From Ectocarpus siliculosus (Eukaryota; Sar; Phaeophyceae; Ectocarpales; Ectocarpaceae): a stretch of DNA of 21,025 nucleotides. The position numbers were made by a program, and so were the translations under genes. The stretch's first letter is position 1, and each line of letters begins with the position of its first letter. This document shows positions 18,423 through 21,025 of this stretch, piece after piece. The stretch lies in the NCBI GenBank assembly GCA_000310025.1, contig FN648195.1:89953-110977 (forward strand), given 5' to 3'. A model generated the notes under the pieces. The model worked only from the letters and a program-made list of their open reading frames with translations, was not told where the DNA came from and made no database searches.

Positions 18423-19442
18423 GTGAGAGAGGGCTTGCAGCAGCACCAGCACTAGCGTTCTGTCGGATTGTTGATGGGTTATTGTTCGGAGGCGCACAGG
18501 CGCACACGCGCACCACCTCTTCTCACATCTCATGGAATGCTACACAGCAGCACAGCAGATGGTTCCGAGAGCGAGCGATGGAGGCACTTGTTGTTGGATT
18601 GCTTGTGTGCCCTGGTGTCCGAAGTGGTAGGATTTACGAGCAGTGTAGCTCTCTTGCGGTTGGGATTGACGAGGACCGGTAGCAAGTAGTGGAGATTTTT
18701 CCTTGCAACCGGGTGAGCCGTATGACCCGAGTGCAACTCGGAAACTGTTGGGGGAGCATTCTAACGGGTAGGAGGTAGAAGACTCCGTTGCAATATTGAA
18801 ACGAGCACTTGGCATTACGGCAGCAGTGGTGCACCTATTCACTCCCTGTGACTGCATGTCGGGCCTCTGTGAAAATCCGGAGAATCCTCATTTTTTTTTA
18901 ATGGAAACGAAGGAGAGCGGTGTTGTGAGCTTTTTACCATTCGTGAGAGAATTAAGGAAAAATAAATACACTCCCAAAAAGACTACCCATTCAAGACATG
19001 TATACCCATGGTCGAACGGGATGTGGTTTCGTGAGAGAACGATCGATTTGGAGGATACTACGAAGTACAGTACTTGTAAATAGGAAACATAGGTACAAAC
19101 ACAGCAAGACTACCCGTTCGAGATATGACCACAGGATACGTAGGACGTGAACACAGCAACAGCGGATACCTCGCTTTTTTCGCACCCGTTCGACAACTTA
19201 TGCCTGTCGATTGATGTTCTGCTCACTACGGAATGGTGACTCGCTCAACACGAAATTATCCGTCCCAGTTGAAGCGGACTCCGCTACATACTCAGCATCG
19301 TCTTGTACATAAGCGTGAGAGAGTGGACGTGAACTTTGTTTTAAGTTTTTGCAAGTGCGCCGTTCATGTTCTCCTTCAGCAAGTCTCCCCACGCGCAAGT
19401 ACCGTTGGCAAGGCCAACACCTTCGAAAGACCAAAGGTCTGA

Positions 19443-19553
19443 AGCTGCAGGCCAGCTCGGCTGCCGTGCGCCGACGGCTGGATGTCCAACTGCATGAACA
19501 GTTCGGAGCTGGTGGTGCGCAGCTGGAAGTTGAAGCTACGCGAAAACAACCGG
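19443..19553 (-). CDS. Possible exon of an unknown protein
   Basis: A GC-rich open stretch on the minus strand with an AG acceptor (TTTTCGCGTAG) in front and a GTGTTG-type donor behind. The reading is FNFQLRTTSSELFMQLDIQP followed by SAHGSRAGLQLQTFG; the frame stays open on both sides over 121 codons (19741-19376). Its base composition resembles the confirmed exons nearby, but I do not recognise the protein, and the plus strand is also open here, so it is tentative. Confidence 0.25.
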
Positions 19554-20164
19554 CGTTTCCTTTCTTTAGTTTTGCTCAATGCGGTAGAGGGGTCGGGCAA
19601 GCGCACCGTTAGCTGCGGCGGGTCTGTCGTCTGTCTGCTCCAAGTCGTTGTCTGATGCCCCGGTCTTCTTCCAAGCGAAGCAAAACACTTCTCACGGGTA
19701 TGACCCCGAAACAGGCAATCCACACATTGTAGAACGATCACAGTACAGCACCGCGATCCATGAGGTTATCTTGTCTCCATGTTCCCCGTGTCGGCCCTGC
19801 TGCCGATATATCGTTGGTTGAAGCTTGGTTGAAGCTTGGTTGCCAACTCTGAGAGATTTGGAAGAGAGCGATGGCGAGCCTCTCTACAGCAGTACTGTAG
19901 TCGTTGCAAATCATTTCAGAGGCGGGTGTTGAGAGCCTTACCTACAGCGCACGATCTCACAACGAGGAAAACGCCTACTTGCCGTTCTCAGTGTTGGTCT
20001 TGATGGTGTTTGCATGGCCGTACAATACGAGTGTACACGAGCGGTAGGCCCAACTCCCATACTCCACGAAGTTTTTCCGTGCAAGCGGTGGGACAGCTTC
20101 TACTCGGGGCAATGCAATCCTTTGGACATGTCGCTTGAAACGCACATGTTGCCGTGCGTCACAA

Positions 20165-20249
20165 CAGCTATCCTATGAACGCACTTCCATGTGTTTTGAG
20201 TCACACCAGCTATCCTGTGAAGGCACTTTCCACGTGTTTTGAGTCCGTC
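20165..20249. repeat. 42-bp tandem pair
   Basis: CAGCTATCCTATGAACGCAC followed by TTCCATGTGTTTTGAGTC is repeated with small changes starting at 20165 and 20207. Confidence 0.8.
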
Positions 20250-20545
20250 ATACGACACACGGAAACATCGTGTAGCGCCACCGACTATTGCCCGCCTACA
20301 CTTCGCGTGGACCCTTTCGTCCTATGCCTGCTTCGCACGTCATGAAGGCGTAAAGTCAAGAAATCAGCAGCTGTACGCTGTGCCGAACAAGACGGTGACT
20401 AAGCAGGAAATATATTTCCTCAATAACCTGCTGCATTGAAGAGAGCCGACGGTTCATTTCCATTGCAAGACCGAGGAAAAGCAGCAGCAAATAGTGAACC
20501 ATCTACCCTTTCGTTCCAAGGTGTGTAGGGTTAGGGTCAGACTCA

Positions 20546-21025
20546 ACGCCCCCCCCCCCCCCCCCCCACCACCAATTTTTTTGAAAAAGGCCCCCAATGG
20601 GAAGGGGTCAAGGGGAAAAACCCTTCGGGTTTTTTCAAAAAAAAAACCCCGGGAAATTCGGGTTGAAGGCCCCCCCCCAAAAATTTTTCCCCTTTTTTTT
20701 TTGGCTTCCCCCCAGCTTTTTTGTTTAACCCAATTCCCCCCAGGGTTTTAGGGGGGGAAAATTCAAGGGGCCCCCCTTGCCGCGGGGGTTTTATTTAAGG
20801 TTAAGGGAGGAAAAAGCCAAGGCCTTCCGGGATTTAAATTCGGAAAAACTTTCCTGGGAATTATTCCTTAATTATTTCGGGTTGGTTGGGGTTTTTCCGG
20901 GTTTCTTTGTTGGGGTTTTTTTTTTTGGGTTTTTCTGGTTTTTTTGTTTTTCCGGTCAAATTGATTTTTTTTTTTTGGTTTGTCGGGGCGGGGTTCAGTT
21001 TTTAAATTTGAAAAATAAAAGCCCC
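20546..21025. other. Low-quality contig end
   Basis: From a run of about 19 C onward, the sequence turns into inflated homopolymers (GGGG, CCCC, TTTT, AAAA of 4-10) with hardly any mixed sequence, unlike everything before it. This looks like a failing read tail rather than genomic sequence; no feature should be called here. Confidence 0.85.

Larger units (their letters stand above)
18423..20545. other. Downstream region of DUF1336 exon, no clear exon
   Basis: Apparently a long intron and/or intergenic sequence. It holds a possible minus-strand exon at 19443-19553, a 12-bp tandem GGTTGAAGCTT step (about 19814-19841), and a 42-bp tandem pair (20165-20249). Nothing resembling the C-terminal half of DUF1336 was seen. 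Confidence 0.45.

Overview
This looks like a short nuclear contig (21 kb) from an intron-rich, fairly GC-rich eukaryote. The best guess is a brown alga or close stramenopile relative: genes are split into small GC-rich exons by 0.2-1.4 kb introns with GT-AG ends and T-rich acceptors, minisatellites are abundant, and one gene encodes an axonemal protein, implying flagellate cells. The species assignment is inference; I cannot search a database. Both ends carry homopolymer-rich, unreliable sequence, so the window is probably one complete contig whose edge genes are cut.

Layout. (1) 313-1298, plus: last two coding exons of a TVP38/TMEM64-type (VTT, SNARE-associated Golgi domain) membrane protein; its 5' part lies outside. 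(2) 3639-7210, plus: a complete six-exon enkurin gene (ENKUR/FAP106-like, 273 aa). All splice phases join without conflict, and the N-terminal proline-rich start and C-terminal enkurin domain are both recognisable. (3) 9160-15913, minus: eight exons of a RAD51 paralogue that is clearly XRCC3-like (391 aa recognised; the first N-terminal exon or exons were not found). It runs convergent to enkurin. (4) 18108-18422, plus: one exon with the N-terminal half of a DUF1336 (EDR2_C) domain; the rest of that gene was not located. A further GC-rich open stretch on the minus strand near 19443-19553 may be an exon of an unknown gene.

The genes do not form a pathway: they are housekeeping or cell-biology genes (membrane trafficking or plastid membrane, flagellar doublet microtubules, homologous recombination, lipid-binding type domain). 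The most unusual features are in the XRCC3 locus. Tandem or duplicated repeats lie in at least four of its seven introns, at its 5' side and next to its stop codon; one array overlaps the acceptor of the first recognised exon. The protein has two glycine-rich insertions, one directly in the position of the DNA-binding L2 loop. Enkurin intron 2 holds two copies of a tRNA-like (possibly SINE) element. I found no convincing new multi-gene system, CRISPR array, rRNA or intact mobile element.
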